In this document: positions 34,858-47,553 of the stretch, piece after piece
Layout: the number at the start of each line of letters is the position of its first letter
Numbering within the stretch: the stretch's first letter is position 1
Origin: Lineolata rhizophorae
Taxonomy: Eukaryota; Ascomycota; Dothideomycetes; Lineolatales; Lineolataceae
Assembly (NCBI GenBank): GCA_010093515.1
Contig: MU001675.1
Span: 290,807 to 354,806 of the forward strand
Length of the DNA stretch: 64,000 bases
Direction: 5' to 3'
Notes under the pieces: generated by a model
Databases searched by the model: none
Seen by the model: the letters and a program-made list of their open reading frames with translations, nothing else
What the model was told of the DNA's origin: nothing
Translations under genes and position numbers: made by a program

Positions 34858-36014
34858 TTACCGATCCGGATTTACCACCTTCAGGATCCGCCTCGAATAA
34901 TCCTCGTTGTCCGCGATGCTCCCGTCGCTCGCTCGTCTCTGCATCACCACCTCCGGGTCCAGCCGCGTGTCGTTCACGCTGCTGTGGCTGGCCGAGCTCG
35001 AGCCCGGCGGGTGCTTGCCGCCCGCCACGAAGGCGTTGACCGCCGCCTGGCGCCGGTATTCCTCCTCAACCATCTTTCTCCGCCGATGGCGCAGGTATAG
35101 GAAGACCCCGCCTACGATGCTGCTGATGACGACTACACCGACTACGACGCCTACCGCGATGCCGACCTTGTTCGGTCCGCTGTCGCCACCGCTGCTGCCA
35201 GACGATGAAGCCGCCGACGCGGCCGGGCTAGCCGACGGCGCCATCGTCACGAGAACAGTGGAGCCACCGACGGTTACGATGGCAGCGGCATCAGACGACC
35301 GTACCGCAGTTGATGAGGCCCTCGCGGACGATCCGCCGAAGTGGCCGACCGAATTGAGCGTTGCTCCGGTCAAGTAAACCGACCAGTAATTGTTACCGCC
35401 GCCTGTTTCAGTCGCAAGGTTGTGATGTCAGTCAAGCCTCGTTCCTGCATGTCTCGTGACGGGATTGGATGAGGATCGGCAGTGCTAGGAGCGTAGCATA
35501 GCCGTGGTTGGGATGCGCGCTAATGGTCTTGGCAGGGGAGCAGCCGATGGGATTGGACAGGGGAAACAGCAAGAGGGCGAATGGTAGCAGGGGCAGGGCG
35601 AACCCATTGGAAGGGATGGAAAGAAGGGTCCAGGTAGAAGAATAGATGCGAAGGAAATGGTGGGCACGTACAGCTTTCCTGGTCGAACCCTGCGCACGGC
35701 GTGTCGCAGTTGTCCTCATCCACCTCGCTGTCCTCGGCGGGTAGGAGGTCACCGCAGAAGCAGTTGGTACCATTGACCAAGCCCATGACGGCCTTGCCCA
35801 GCCCAACACAGACGGGCTGGCAATTGCCCGAGGTCTGAAAAATGTACTCGCCATGGTCGACCAACGGCTCGGAATCCGAATAGCACCCCTTGTACGTTAG
35901 TGATCGGAGAGGGCCCGTGTATGTGGCTGAGGCGATGCTTTGGGCAGCGGTCGTTGCCGCGAGAGAGAATATTGACGTCGCAGCCACGACGGCTGCGAAT
36001 CCTGTTGACACCAT
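34858..36014 (-). CDS. WSC-domain single-pass membrane sensor
   Basis: Exon 1 (36014-35672) and exon 2 (35402-34858) are joined by a 269-nt phase-1 intron to give 295 residues. The signal peptide is about residues 1-25 (hydrophobic, ending TTAAQS). The WSC domain at about 38-125 starts YKGCYSD, contains NCFCGD, and ends across the splice with CGGNNYWSVYLTG; eight cysteines fit the fold. A Ser/Ala-rich linker follows, then a transmembrane helix (GIAVGVVVGVVVISSIVGG), a basic stop-transfer RHRRRK and a cytosolic tail. WSC proteins of this layout are wall-stress sensors feeding the cell-wall-integrity MAP-kinase pathway, or other glycan-binding surface proteins. The length fits fungal WSC1-3-like sensors. 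The 7 kb upstream is gene-free. Confidence 0.88.
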
Positions 36015-39000
36015 TGATGGGATGGGTCTCGGTGCTAGATTGTCTGGGTTGGATTAGGGAAAGGACGACGAATCGTGCGACGCGAGAAGGTGCTCGCGCC
36101 GGACACTCTTCGGCGGAAAGAACGTGGTGCGGTTGATGCCTGACCAGCGAAAGTGAAGGTTAGTTTGATGTTTGAAGGAAGCGCGACCGGAACAACGTGA
36201 AGAATGGGCTTGTCGAAATGGTCCATGGACAAAGAGCGTCGGCCGCCACCACCTACCTCAGCAGGGACGAGTCTACAAAGAGGACCGTGCTGGCATGAAG
36301 GCGTTCTTTCTACGCTCGATTTCGTCTCCTTTGATGGAAATTAAAGAGCTACGGGTGACAAGAGCGATGCACGATCAACGGCAGCTGCTGTGAGTCGAGG
36401 ATGGTTGACGATGGACGGATGACGCCGGTATGTCGGTCTCGAGGAAGGCACGTCAACGCGGCAGGGCAATCGTCTCTCGCGAGAAGAGAAGCGGCGATGG
36501 AAGAGCGATGGAACGCGGTCGGTCGGTCGGTCGGTCGGTCGGGTCCGAGGGCCGTTGCCTCGAATCGTTTCTTCGTCGTCCGTCGTGTCGTCGAGAAATT
36601 AAGCCTCTCCAGCGGCGGAAGAAAAAAGCGCCCAGCGTTGTTTTTCCGCGTCAGCCGTCGAATGGTCGGGAAGGGTGGTCGTAGAAGGAGTGAAAGAAGG
36701 GCCTGCAGGTGAGCCTGCTTCGAAACGCGCCCGCTGCAGTGTAGTGCAATCGGCTCGGGGGTAGGTGTGCGTGTGTGCGTGCAGGTCGGCGGACGACGGG
36801 CTCCTCGAGAGGGAAGGTTTTGCTGGAATGGATGCCCGTGTTTCAACGGCTGCTTGGCGAGCACCCCCTTTGGCGGGCGTCGGTAAGGCGGCGTGTGTTG
36901 CGACGGGCGACAGGCAGGATGCGCGACGAGGGACGCGAACCACGGGCGCCTGCTGAGGAAAGGACAACTCGGTCGTGTTGGAAGGAACGTGAAGCCTCGA
37001 AAGAAGGTGGAGCAGTAGGTGGCAGCAGCAAAAGAGCCGCAGGCAAAGAGGCGGACGAAGTCAGTGCACGGGTGTTGGTGAATTGAACGAGCGTGGCATC
37101 GACAAAGCGTGCGATGGATGTGCGAGAGGGCCGGAGAAGAGACTGGAAAGAGAGAATCGGGGCAGAAGCTGAAGCGCGCCTTCGCTGAAAGGTCCAAGGG
37201 TCCTTGCGAGGGACAGGTGACCGGGGGGATGGGGCGGCCGATACGGGGGACGAGGGAGCCAGCGCAGCCGCGAGAGGCACCGAGAGGGGAATGGCGGCGA
37301 GTCGTGGCGGCCACTCGCGCGTCGCAGCCCGTCAGGAGAGGAAAGGGCCTGCCCGCTTCGCGAAATGAGCTCTGCTGCCCGTGCGCCCTTGCCCCGGCCG
37401 GCCGCAGCGACCCGCGCGCAACAGCGGCCGAGCCGCCTGCGCGCCGTGCTAAAAACTGCGAAAATCCCGGGGTCCCCGGCACCCGGCTTGATTGCCTTCA
37501 TCAATTCCCTTCTTTCTGCTTCTGCTACGTGCTGGCACACTTTGCATGGCTGCGTCCCATCCATCCATCCATCGAGATCTTCCCGCGAATCCGCGCCCAT
37601 CAGAGATTTCCAAAATAAATACTACGTGGTAACCCAACGGCTAGCCGCTCACGCGCTCCGACGGAGCGGAGAGAGGCCCTCTTGCACACCCTCCTCGCCG
37701 TTGGAACAATAAATCGGCAACCCTCCATAACCCATCCGTGCCACTACCTCCATCCCCGAGATCCCATTCCCACCTCCCCTCCGGCGAGCCCGTCCGCCCA
37801 TTCATCAATCCATCAGTCCAACCACTCAAATCACCACCGCTGCGCCGCAGCAGCAGCAGCACCGCACCGTTTGGCAGCCAGCCGCCCTCGCGACGCGTCC
37901 CGCGCCCGTTGGCCCCGCGCCACCAGCCCAGCGCCAGCGTCGGCGCCAGCGACCGGCGCCGCCCACACGTCCCACCTCATCCGAGACCCGGACCCGAGCG
38001 TGCTGCCACACCCCATCTACCTACCGTTCCTAGCAGTATACCAAACCCAACCCAACTCCAGCCCTCCTAAGCAACCGCATCGTGCATCCTCTCCCTCCTC
38101 CCATCCACCTCCCCCCATCGCGCCACATTACCGCCCGTGCCCTGCCCTCGCACCCGTCGTCCTTCCCACGACGCGCACCCGCCCACAGGTATGCATGTAC
38201 CTATGTACCTCGGCCCACGCCGCAGACACCGCCCTACAAGCGCCACCACGCGCGCCACGCCGCCCCGCCGACCAATAGCCCGCCCTCTCCGGCCCCGACG
38301 CAGCCAATCCGCACCCCGCGGGACCTGACCGGCGCGGCCAGCCGCAGGGATGTCCTAGCCAGCCACTCTCGGGTGGGTCCTATTCGTTCCTGGCTAGGGC
38401 CTCTTCGGGCATAGTCGCCGGTCGGTGCGTTGGGGCGTTTTGTTTCTTGCTCGCAGGGGGGTGCTAGTTGCCCTGGGGGGATGGGGGGAGGGGACTTTTT
38501 GTCCGCGCGCCCCCCCCCCCGGCGTCGTGGCGCCGGTAGGTCGCGAGATTTGAGATGAGGGAATGGCTGTGGGAAAAGTGTCGCCCTTTACTTTTTTTCT
38601 ACTTTTTTTTTTTTATTTTTTTTAACTCGTTCTTGGTGAGCGGGGTGAGGGAGGATATGTAATTTGCAGCACGATAGGAGAGTTTGTTATCGCGAGATGG
38701 GCGCGCGCCGAGGGCGGGAGGCGGAGATTCTTCAGTGCTTAATCGATAGCGGCGTGAATAGTACGGAGTACACTGTACCTATATATTATTATTTATTTTA
38801 TTTTTGGTGGCCCTTTTGCATCTTCAAGCTGCAGCCACTCGCCGCCGCCAGCCCGGCGCGTTTTTCGCTGCGTCTTCGCAAGACTGCGAGGGGAAACGCG
38901 ACGGAGACCCGTGCCTGCGTCCGCCGTCCGAGCTCAACCTGGCACGGGTGCCCAAGCGGAGTGGAACGGCAATGCACATGACGCCCTGTCCTCTCTTCTT

Positions 39001-42000
39001 CTCGGAGAGGAAGACCGTAGGGAGGCCCCCGGCGGCCCTGTCGGCCGCGTCACCGGGGCCCACTTCGACGGGCAGGGGACGGCCTGACAAAGCAACCAGG
39101 GAAGGGTTGTCCGAGAGGTCTGACGGAACTTGCCTATGCTTACATACTGTACTCCGTAGGTACATACCTGCATAGTGCACGCGTATGTGGTAAAGTACGC
39201 GCGAGCTCAGGCTATCGAAATTTTTTCCTTTCGATAAAGGCTAACAAATATAGAAATAAAGGGGAGAAGAGCCCCGAATTGCATGTGAGTGCCTCTTCCT
39301 TTCCTTTTTCTCGTCCGATGGGGATGGGCCGATTAATAGATCGACCCGCTCTGACCCGCCTCGGACCCGCCTTTATTATTGTTTTCCCGTGTGTTTAAAC
39401 AAGGCCGTGTGCCTACGGACATACATACGTGATCTATAGGCAGGACGATCGTTTGCTGCTGATGGCGCCATTGATTGCTCATGATGGCGTTGAGGATCAA
39501 TTGTGGGTGCTTACCTGCGCGTCTATATACTACGTGCCGTGCGTGCCGGTTGGAAGACGATGTTTTCTTGGAGAAGGGCCGACGCGGTGTCGCGTGCGTG
39601 GCTATCCAGCGCACAGTGAACGGCTTGAATGCCAGCTGCACCTGCAGCCGTCCAGTCATTACACATCACCACCCTCACCTCCCTCCTAAGCCTCCCCGAT
39701 CTTCCCCCCCCAGGTACCTACACTCCCACCCGCGCGCGAACCTCTCAACCGAGCGCGACAGACACGCGTGCGCGCGCTCTCTACGCCACGCCATGCTTCA
39801 CCCGCGCCGTTACCTACCCTACACACTTCGTAGTACCTATGTATGTATGCACCAGACACGCAAAGCCGCAGCCCGACGCCACGCTGAGCCACGGAACGCA
39901 ATGACGCGCGGACGCGGCCCCGGTCCGGCGTGTCAAGGCGGCCGGGCAGCCGGGCGGGACACGGCGGTCTAGAACGAGGGCGTTCGGGCCCTACGGGGGG
40001 CAGCGGCGCGCGTTGCCCGTTGGGCCTGTCGTCCATGTGCGCTGCGGCGGCGGGTTGGGAGGGCGCCTTTGCGCCTTTGCGGGTTCCTCGCGGATGGGTT
40101 GTGGCTCTGGTAAATGAGCCGCTATGAAGAAGTGGTCGCTGTGGACTGGAGGCGCAGGGCGTGGTGGCGGATGCGGTCTCGTTGTACCGCGGCTCGGCTT
40201 GCCCGTGGCGCGGTGGGGTCGGGTCCTTAATGGCGCGCGTAGTACTTCTGCATCGTAATTATAATAATAGGTAGCGTGTAGCTGCGGATACAATGCGGGT
40301 GCTAGACGGGGCTAATGAGGGTAAAAGATGAGGGGCGGACGGCGATAATGGGTGGGAAAGGAGCGTTTTTATTCACCATGTCTTACCTGCTCTTTCGATG
40401 CGAATTGAGATACACAGCGCTAAGACAGAGAGGCGCCTACTCGCAGTGCGATACCGGCCGCGCCATCCGCACGCGTCCAGAATATCTCGCACTGCTTACA
40501 TAGCACTTCACTATCACTAGTATATCCCCACAACAGCGAGTGCTCTCAGATCAATTGTCCGCAGTCGCGCCGCAGCATCCGTCGTTTCTCTCCCTCACCC
40601 AGTGGCCCAGGTCCAGGGGCCCGGCCCCCGGCGGAACACACGTATCGTCTCGGCTCACACCCCTTCCAATGCCAGGTCCTATACGGTGCTAGCGTGCCGT
40701 AGCGGGCAAGTCGCAGGGGTGAGAGGATTGCCTGATCCGGGCGTTGGTGAGAACGTGGGCCACTACATACGTAGTATGTAGCACGTACGTAGTAGTAGGT
40801 GGCTCGCTGAGCAACTGGGTACGAGGCTGGCTAGCTGGCCGGCTGGCTAACCAGTGCTACACCGCCTTGATTTGTAACGTGAAGGGGTGGAGGACTACCT
40901 ACGGAGTACAGTGGGTGCTTTTGCTTCTGTCATCCATGTAACAAAGCGAGGGAAGATGGATGGCTTGGAGGGTTGCGGGTAGAGTGGATTGATGGAGTTT
41001 CTTCTGTGGGAATAGGTTGTGAGAGTCGAGAGCCCGTCCCTTTCCCTCGAGGGATCGCGAGAGTTGGGACAGCGTGCGAACGAGAGCGATCCAGAAAAGC
41101 AAGCCTCAAACCCCCGAACGTGCGCTCGTTTCCACCTCTTCAGTCCCATACTCCCTCACAGTGCCACAGCTCGTTCACCACCGCACAAATCACCATCAAA
41201 CCCGGCCCTCGCGCAGGCCCGCGCATGAAACCGCATCCGCCCCTCCACGCCGTTTCAGGCAACCGCCGCGGGCCCGGACCTCCGTCCGTTCCAAGCCGAC
41301 TCGAGCCCTTCGACTCGAGCAGAGGGCGCAGCCCGGATACGTGCGCCGGGCGCAAGGCACAGACACAGACACAGCTGCCAAGGCCGCCCTGAGGAAACGC
41401 TTTCCGTAGGTTGGTGAAACTTTTATGTCTCCTTTCTTGGAGGGGCGGCAGTGACAGAAGCGGCCAATGAGGGCGACAACCCAGCGAGCGAGCCCGTTCA
41501 GTCGCTCGGGGCCCGCCAGCGCGGCCTCTCGCGCCCAGAAAGCTCGCGCGCAGGCCAGCCAACCAGTGCCGTCTTCTCGAAACGTCCAACCGCCGCGTCG
41601 CAAACCCGCCGCCCGAGCTTCTCGCACCGCCCTCTCCGCTGCCAACGACCCCAAACCCTTCGCGCTCAACCGCCCCTCAGCGCACACAGGTACCTAGCGA
41701 CGCTCCCATCCGCCCCCGCGCACCCCAGAAGCGCCCCGCGAGGCGCTTTCTCGCCGCCTTTGCATGCCGTCGCTGCCGAGGGCAACCCGGCTCATCTGAC
41801 GCCGGACGGAGCGCGCTCCGAGAAATGCGACACGCGCGCCACCGCCGGCCACCCCCCCCAACCCCCCCATTCGAGGCCGGGGGGCGCCCGGGTTGCTGCG
41901 CATCGCATCGCGTCGCGGCGCGGCCGATCCGGCAGTGGGCGGGACGGAGTCGTGCGATGGGTTCGGGTGCGAGTCGGGTGGGAGTTGCAGAGGCGTTTGG

Positions 42001-42951
42001 GATGGGCGAGACGGGGAGGTGCCGAGGTTGCGGGTGATGAGAGTGCCAAGGTCGCGGATGGAGGTCTTCGTGGTAGGGTGCTTTGGAACTCGTGCCAGGG
42101 TTGTGGGATACAGGATCGTAGTGCTGTTGAATTTGTGATTTGTACAGCGTCTTCGGTGTCTTGCAGTGCTTGTCAATCTATTAGTGGATCTCGTCTGAGG
42201 AAGGCCTTGTGGGAACATTGACCGTGAGCTGAGGAAATACAGCATGAGTATAGATGGTAGAGCACTGTATTCCGTAGTAAATATGCTTTATCATAAATCC
42301 GTTTCTTGCCGTATTCTATGTACATACACTTTCCAGCTTTCCACAGCTTGCAGTCTGATTTTTCACTTTGTGGTTCGATAGAGTCAGAAGCGATGATCCG
42401 CCAAAAGGCCTCTTCCATAATAGATAAGGAAAATGTCTCCATTAGGCGCCCACAGTCCAATATATTGAAGTGCATTGCAACAAGCAAGACGCTCTAGATC
42501 TAACACAGCAATTCCTCGCCATACTAGCAGCGGTCGATTGTCAACTAAGCCTACAGCATAGCTCTGCGCCGACATAAGCCCAACCGGGTGAGATGAAAAT
42601 CGCAAAGGCCCATCGAAATATTTGCATCCCGAGTTCCGTTCCGTTCTACTTCCTTGAACTGGCGACTACCACTTGGCAAACATGCAACCTCACAAAAAAC
42701 CTAGAGTTAATAATACAACATCAATATTTTAGGACACTAAGGTGACACACCACTAGGACAGCATTCCGCCAGCTACCTACGCCCTCACGGGTATACAAAT
42801 GTGTCCACAAACCGACTCCCACCTACCAGTGCCCTTCACTCCAAACTCACACTCATTACAAGCCCATTCACCAACCCCACAATGCTTTGCCTCACCACAC
42901 CACTATTACGCTATCTACTCACCCGACCGTCACCCATCACCACCAACCCCC
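36015..42951. other. 6.9-kb gene-free, GC-rich, repeat-bearing region
   Basis: It lies upstream of the WSC gene and downstream of RRP6. Several long frames exist (for example a 377-codon minus frame at 36349-37482), but they read as Ser/Arg/Pro/His-biased translations of low-complexity DNA, with no domain or splice logic. Simple repeats include GGTC units near 36519-36540, CATC units near 37557-37574, a C-run near 38510 and T-runs near 38590-38625. Three TACTCCGTA/TACGGAGTA words are present. It may hold long 5' leaders, non-coding transcripts or regulatory DNA. Confidence 0.5.
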
Positions 42952-45793
42952 CTACCTAATAACCGCACTCCTCCCCGCCTTCCCCTTCTGCTTCCTCGGC
43001 AATCCCTTCAACTCACCCTCACCCGCCTTTTCCGCATCCCTAAACGGCATGTCCGACGCCCTCTGTCCCCGCTCGTGCTCTCCCCGCGCCGCATGCAACA
43101 CCGACGGCGCCGCCGCGTAGTCAAACGGCTCCGCGTTGCGCTCCTCCATCTCTCGCTGTAGCCGCTGCTCGCGCCTCGCCTTCTTCTTCTCGCTCTTCTT
43201 CTCCTTCTTGTCGCCGCCGCGGCGGCGCTTCGGCTCCGGCTCGCCGAGCAAGATCTCGTCGGCGCCTTCGTCGAACGCGCCTTGCTCCTCGCCCATGAAC
43301 GGGGCAGGCGGACTAGGCGCCGCGACGGCTTCCTCGTTGTCATCGTAACTCGCATCCTTTTGCGCCGTGTCTCCGCCCCGCTTCTGCCTGCCTCCACCTA
43401 GTGCCTTTACTACAAACACATCGTCCCCATCCTCTTCATTCCTTCGAGCCGATGCTCCCTTCACGTACATGTGCTCTGCCCTAGCACCCGGCTCAACTAC
43501 CCCTTTAGCCTGCTCTTGCTCCTCCGCCGGGCTCCGGAAGATCTGGGCCGTCAGCGGCGGAAGCGGTATCGCGAGCGAGACGTCCGAGGCTGGCGTTGGC
43601 CGGTCCGAGGGACCTAAACCCGCAGCCATTGTAGAATAGTCGCGCTTGCGCTTGCGCTCGTTGGGCTGGGCGGGTCTCGAAGCGGTGGGAGGAGCTTGGT
43701 CCGAACGGCCCCAGAAGCCGGATGCGAGGGTGCGAAGCGGCGCCGTGATGAAGGAGGTGAATGAGGGTGCCGTCCGAGCAGGCACAGGCGCAGCCTCCGT
43801 AGCTTCAGCAGGAGCCTGTTTGGGAGCACCGACAGCCACCTCGTTCCTAGTCGCCCACCTCTCCCTCTTTGCCCGATCATGCTCGATCAGCAACGCCGCG
43901 CTATCCGGCGCGCCCTCCCTGCTCCCCTCTTCCTTCGCGCTCCGCACCACTTCCACGAATTCGTCAGCCCTCCGCCTTAAAACGGGGTTTACCGGATGCA
44001 CCGTAGCGAACAGGGCGGCGCGATCCTCCGGCATCTCGCGCGCGGCGGAAAACAGCGCGTGCTGTGGGAGCACCCAATTCACGCCTTCGTCTTCCGTGCG
44101 CGCCACGCGGTCGCGCCACGCGTGCACAGCGCGAAACACGGCGACTTGCTCCGAGGAGAAACGCGCGTTGGCGCGCTGAAGGGCGCGCAGCCAACCGGTT
44201 GGGCCGAGTCCACGCCCGGCGTCGTAGAAAGGATGTTCGTATGTCTGGAGGGAGGTCTCGGCAGAGAGGCGGCGGACCTGTTCGAGACGGTCGGAATCCT
44301 TGAACGCCCAAGACGGGTATGTGGTGGTCTCAGCGGATGAAGGGTCGACAGTGGCTGTGGCAGAGGCATCGAGCTTTTTGGTGGAGCGGTCGATCAACTC
44401 GTTACGCATGTTATCGAAAATATAGAGAAGAAAGTGCGTGTCAGAGCGGGCATAGTCGAGAAGCTCTGGCGGGAGCGGCCGCACGCGCCAGTCGGCGAGC
44501 TGGTACTTCTTGTTGGCCTTGAAGTCAGCGAACTTCAGCAGAAGGAAAGCCAATCCGGCGCCCTCGTAGCCCAATGTCCGCGCTGCATGATATGTGTCGA
44601 ATAGGCCAACGACGTAGAGCCCAAGGTCTCTCTGGAGCCAGATGATATCCATGTATGCGCCGTGCAGAACCTTGATTATGTTTGGATTGGCGAAGACCTC
44701 GTTCAGGCACTCTAGCCGGCGCCTCCAAGGCTGGAGCGTGTCTACAATCCAATCCTTATCTCTCGTACTAATTTGCATGAGAGATAGCAATCCGGCGAAG
44801 GAGCGCGTGTCGTGATGTTCCAGATCAATAGCGATTTCTTTCGCTTCTTTGAGCTCGGAAAGCATCTCAGCCACGCCTTCAGGAGTATCGACGAACGTCG
44901 CGCTCGTGGTTTCATAATCCTTGAAGGGAATGGGCTCCGACTTATGATACATCGAGGGAGGGTATCGATATTGAGTGATCTCGGTGCGGTACGGGTGTTG
45001 GAAACTAATCAAGCTTCTTAACTGAAGATCGCTCCCACATTTCTAGATAGACAAAATGGAAGCGACTAGGGTCACTTACTGCTGCATCCCTTCTTCATCC
45101 GTTACGGTGTTACAGCAATTTTCTAATGGCACCATAGCATAGGGCTTTGCCGTGAGCAATGGCTTAAAGGGCGCCGTTTCATCGTTTCGCGGGACGTGTT
45201 CAAACAGCGTCTGCGGCTTCACCATCCGGCTGGGATTGTAAATCGTCGGAATATGGGTCACAGATGCCTTCGAAGCTGCGGCAGCCTATAATATTGAGGT
45301 ACAAGTCAATAATCGTGCCGATTATTCCAAGTGTTCCTATCCGCAACCTCACCTGCTCTGCTCCAATTCCAACTCCTGTTTTCTTCACTGCACCGGTGTA
45401 CTCATCCAGACACGCGTCCGCCTTCTCGAGCAAGCTGTCAATCACATCAACGACGGCGGTCCAGGCATTGTCGATCGCGTCGGTGTCGGCCAACGAGATG
45501 TTGCTGCGGCCGCTGCCGAAGGTCGAACCTACAACTTCCTTGCTGCCACTTCGACGCGCCGTAGCCGAACCATCGCTGCTGCCGGTGCTACCCAGGAAGC
45601 GGCCCGCCAGGGCCGCCAGGCGCGCATTCTGGGCGTCGAGCGAGGCGCCTACGGAAGGGTCAAGCGCCCGGTGAAAAGGGAGGTCGGCGGTGGTCAACGC
45701 GGTCGTGGAGCGCGTTGTTGCAAGAAGGGCACTGGTGAGCGTATCACGGAAGGTGGCGAAATCAGTGGACGGATCAGTTGTAGAGTTATCCAT
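42952..45793 (-). CDS. RRP6: RRP6, nuclear exosome 3'-5' exoribonuclease
   Basis: Three exons, 45793-45353, 45285-45080 and 45016-42952, give 903 residues. RRP6 is the distributive 3'-5' exonuclease of the nuclear exosome, processing rRNA and snoRNAs and degrading aberrant transcripts. The N-terminal PMC2NT region is in exons 1-2 and ends near QTLFEHVPRNDE. The DEDD-Y nuclease core is intact: D280 and E282 (AIDLEHHDTRSF), D339 (LHGAYMDIIWLQ), Y404 and D408 (LLDYARSDTHFL). An HRDC-like domain follows (about 495-560), then a basic, disordered tail with Lys/Arg runs, as expected for RNA binding and nuclear localisation. Splice phases are 0 and 2. The exonuclease frame by itself lacks an ATG, so the upstream exons are required. 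Confidence 0.93.
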
Positions 45794-46115
45794 CGTGCAA
45801 GGAACTAGCGCTTTGAGAGTGAAGGTGAGAAGGCTTGCATTTCTGTGCGAAAATGCAAGGGTTGACACGGTGTTGTTTGTTGAAAGACGCCGTTTTGTGG
45901 TGCGCAGTGAGAGGTTTGGAATTTTGCCGTTAAGGTTATCGATAAGAGCTTGAGAAGAGCAAACACGGGTCACGTGCTATACTGCGGCTCCATGCCTTGG
46001 CCAAATCTAATACCTTACCAGACTTGAAGCCAAACAGATCCGTAAAAGACGTCTACTTGAGATGTTGATTTACATGCTGTCTCCTTTTTTCCAGAATTAA
46101 CACACTCGCGAACAT
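45794..46115. promoter_or_regulatory. Divergent spacer between RRP6 and the disrupted membrane-protein gene
   Basis: About 320 bp between the RRP6 start (minus) and the first plausible plus-strand ATG. No motif was recognised beyond a T-run near 46083-46090. Confidence 0.35.
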
Positions 46116-47153
46116 ATGATGTCCTTCAGAATGGTCGGCATGCGCATCCTACATTGCGTTTCAAAGCTAGAAATTCAACAAGATCGCTACCGTTGGCAGA
46201 CCGCCGCAATTCGTACGATGCTGCTTCCTCCAGTCAGCAACAAGCCAAGCTCATGGTAGACATATGTGACCCGTTCATTTCGGCGGGGGCATCGCGAGAC
46301 CTCGGAATGAACTTACTCGTGCCTCAGGTTCATTCCGCCTTACTCGATGTCATACGTAATGTGAAGTTTCCACCTTCACTCCTTAATCTTGTCCGTTTAT
46401 ACTATTTCCCGGCCTATGTTATCTTTGTCGTAGTAGGGCCGACTTTAAGTAACACTACTTGTGTGTCATGTGAAGATACCCCTTTATCCGTGGTTGGAAA
46501 TATTATCAGTCTAATGACCTTCGCATATGCAGTCTTGATTTCTGGGTGCTTCTACGTCGCAATTCAGCAACGGTTACTGCAAAATGCAGCAAACGAATCA
46601 CAAGCGCTTCGATCAGCAATTACGGTCAGGCTTGAAGGATCACATCGATTGTTTAGCTAGGTCGAAACTGCCATCGAAACGCTTACCTTCCTTGGCCGAG
46701 ATTTTTGAGCAAGACGCTTATATCAGATGCGAAAGTGTAAGATCCGCCATCAAGCAAAGAGCAATAGCCTTAGCGAACTTACGAGATTCACGTTTGTCCA
46801 GATTGTGCACAATGGCGCTCCTTATCCACCAGTCTTGCAGGAAGCAAGGCCATTAATCGGCACGCCAACGTTCTTACCAAACTAGATGCGGCTATAGGTG
46901 ATCCTAAAAGTGTTCTTGCAGATTTCCAATACGAGCGGTATGTACCAATTCTACAAACTACTTAATTTTCAACTTGCCATACAGGAACGCACGGGAAGAA
47001 GAAGGTGCCGACAAAGCGTTGAAAGGCATACTATGGCAAAAGCGACTGTTCCTTGGAGTTCTTCACGATCCTTTGCGGCTAACGTTGCATGTGACCCTAG
47101 CAATGTTGGAAGATCTTAAAACGGTTCAGGCCTCTCGCTTAGAGGCCATTTAG
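46116..47153 (+). pseudogene. Disrupted gene for a putative membrane protein with a helical C-terminus
   Basis: Coding signal is clear but the model does not close. A plus-strand frame from about 46253 to 46658 encodes two likely transmembrane helices (FPAYVIFVVVG and GNIISLMTFAYAVLISG). The next coding part is in another frame (about 46539-46791, with RLPSLAEIFEQDAYIR). It splices properly through introns 46792-46840 and 46938-46984 to an end reading NAREEEGADKALKGILWQ...SRLEAI, stop at 47151-47153. No usable intron explains the shift between the first two parts near 46585-46640. An upstream ATG frame at 46116 is also unconnected. Either a frameshift has broken the gene, or there is a sequence error or unusual splicing. 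The family was not recognised. Confidence 0.5.
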
Positions 47154-47553
47154 AAGGCATCTCGAACGGGACTCGTTACTTGCTCTCTCATATAGAGGAG
47201 TGTTTTAGAGCGCCTTCGGCTTAGACGGAGCAGTTCTCCGAGTTACCACTTGGAGCTTGCTTGTCATCTCCGACGGAAGTCATTTTAGCAAGTCTAAATT
47301 GGCTCTAATGAGTTTAGTCGTTTTGTGACTAAGATATTGATAGAGATATAGGAATATTTCGAATACGCTATGAAATGAACGACGATATCAGTATAGGTAT
47401 TTGCTTTTTTACATGTTTATAAAGCTGGATGAAATGCCACAATGCTCAAACCGCACCAGAATCCTCATAAATACCAAGGACGCCTGCGCAATGAACGAAT
47501 ATTTATCCGACCGCGGTAAAACGTTCTACCTTGCATAATCTATTTCGGTCCTC
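47154..47553. other. Spacer between convergent genes
   Basis: 400 bp between the end of the disrupted gene and the stop of the PARP-like gene. Nothing was seen except AT-rich 3' flank sequence. Confidence 0.45.

Noticed and set aside
36349-37482. 377-codon minus-strand open frame upstream of the WSC gene
   Set aside because: Composition is Ser/Pro/Arg/His-biased low complexity with no domain, and overlapping frames on both strands are equally long; it follows from the GC-rich repeat content.
41451-42221. 256-codon plus-strand frame
   Set aside because: Arg/Pro/Ala-biased translation of GC-rich DNA, with competing frames on both strands and no motif.
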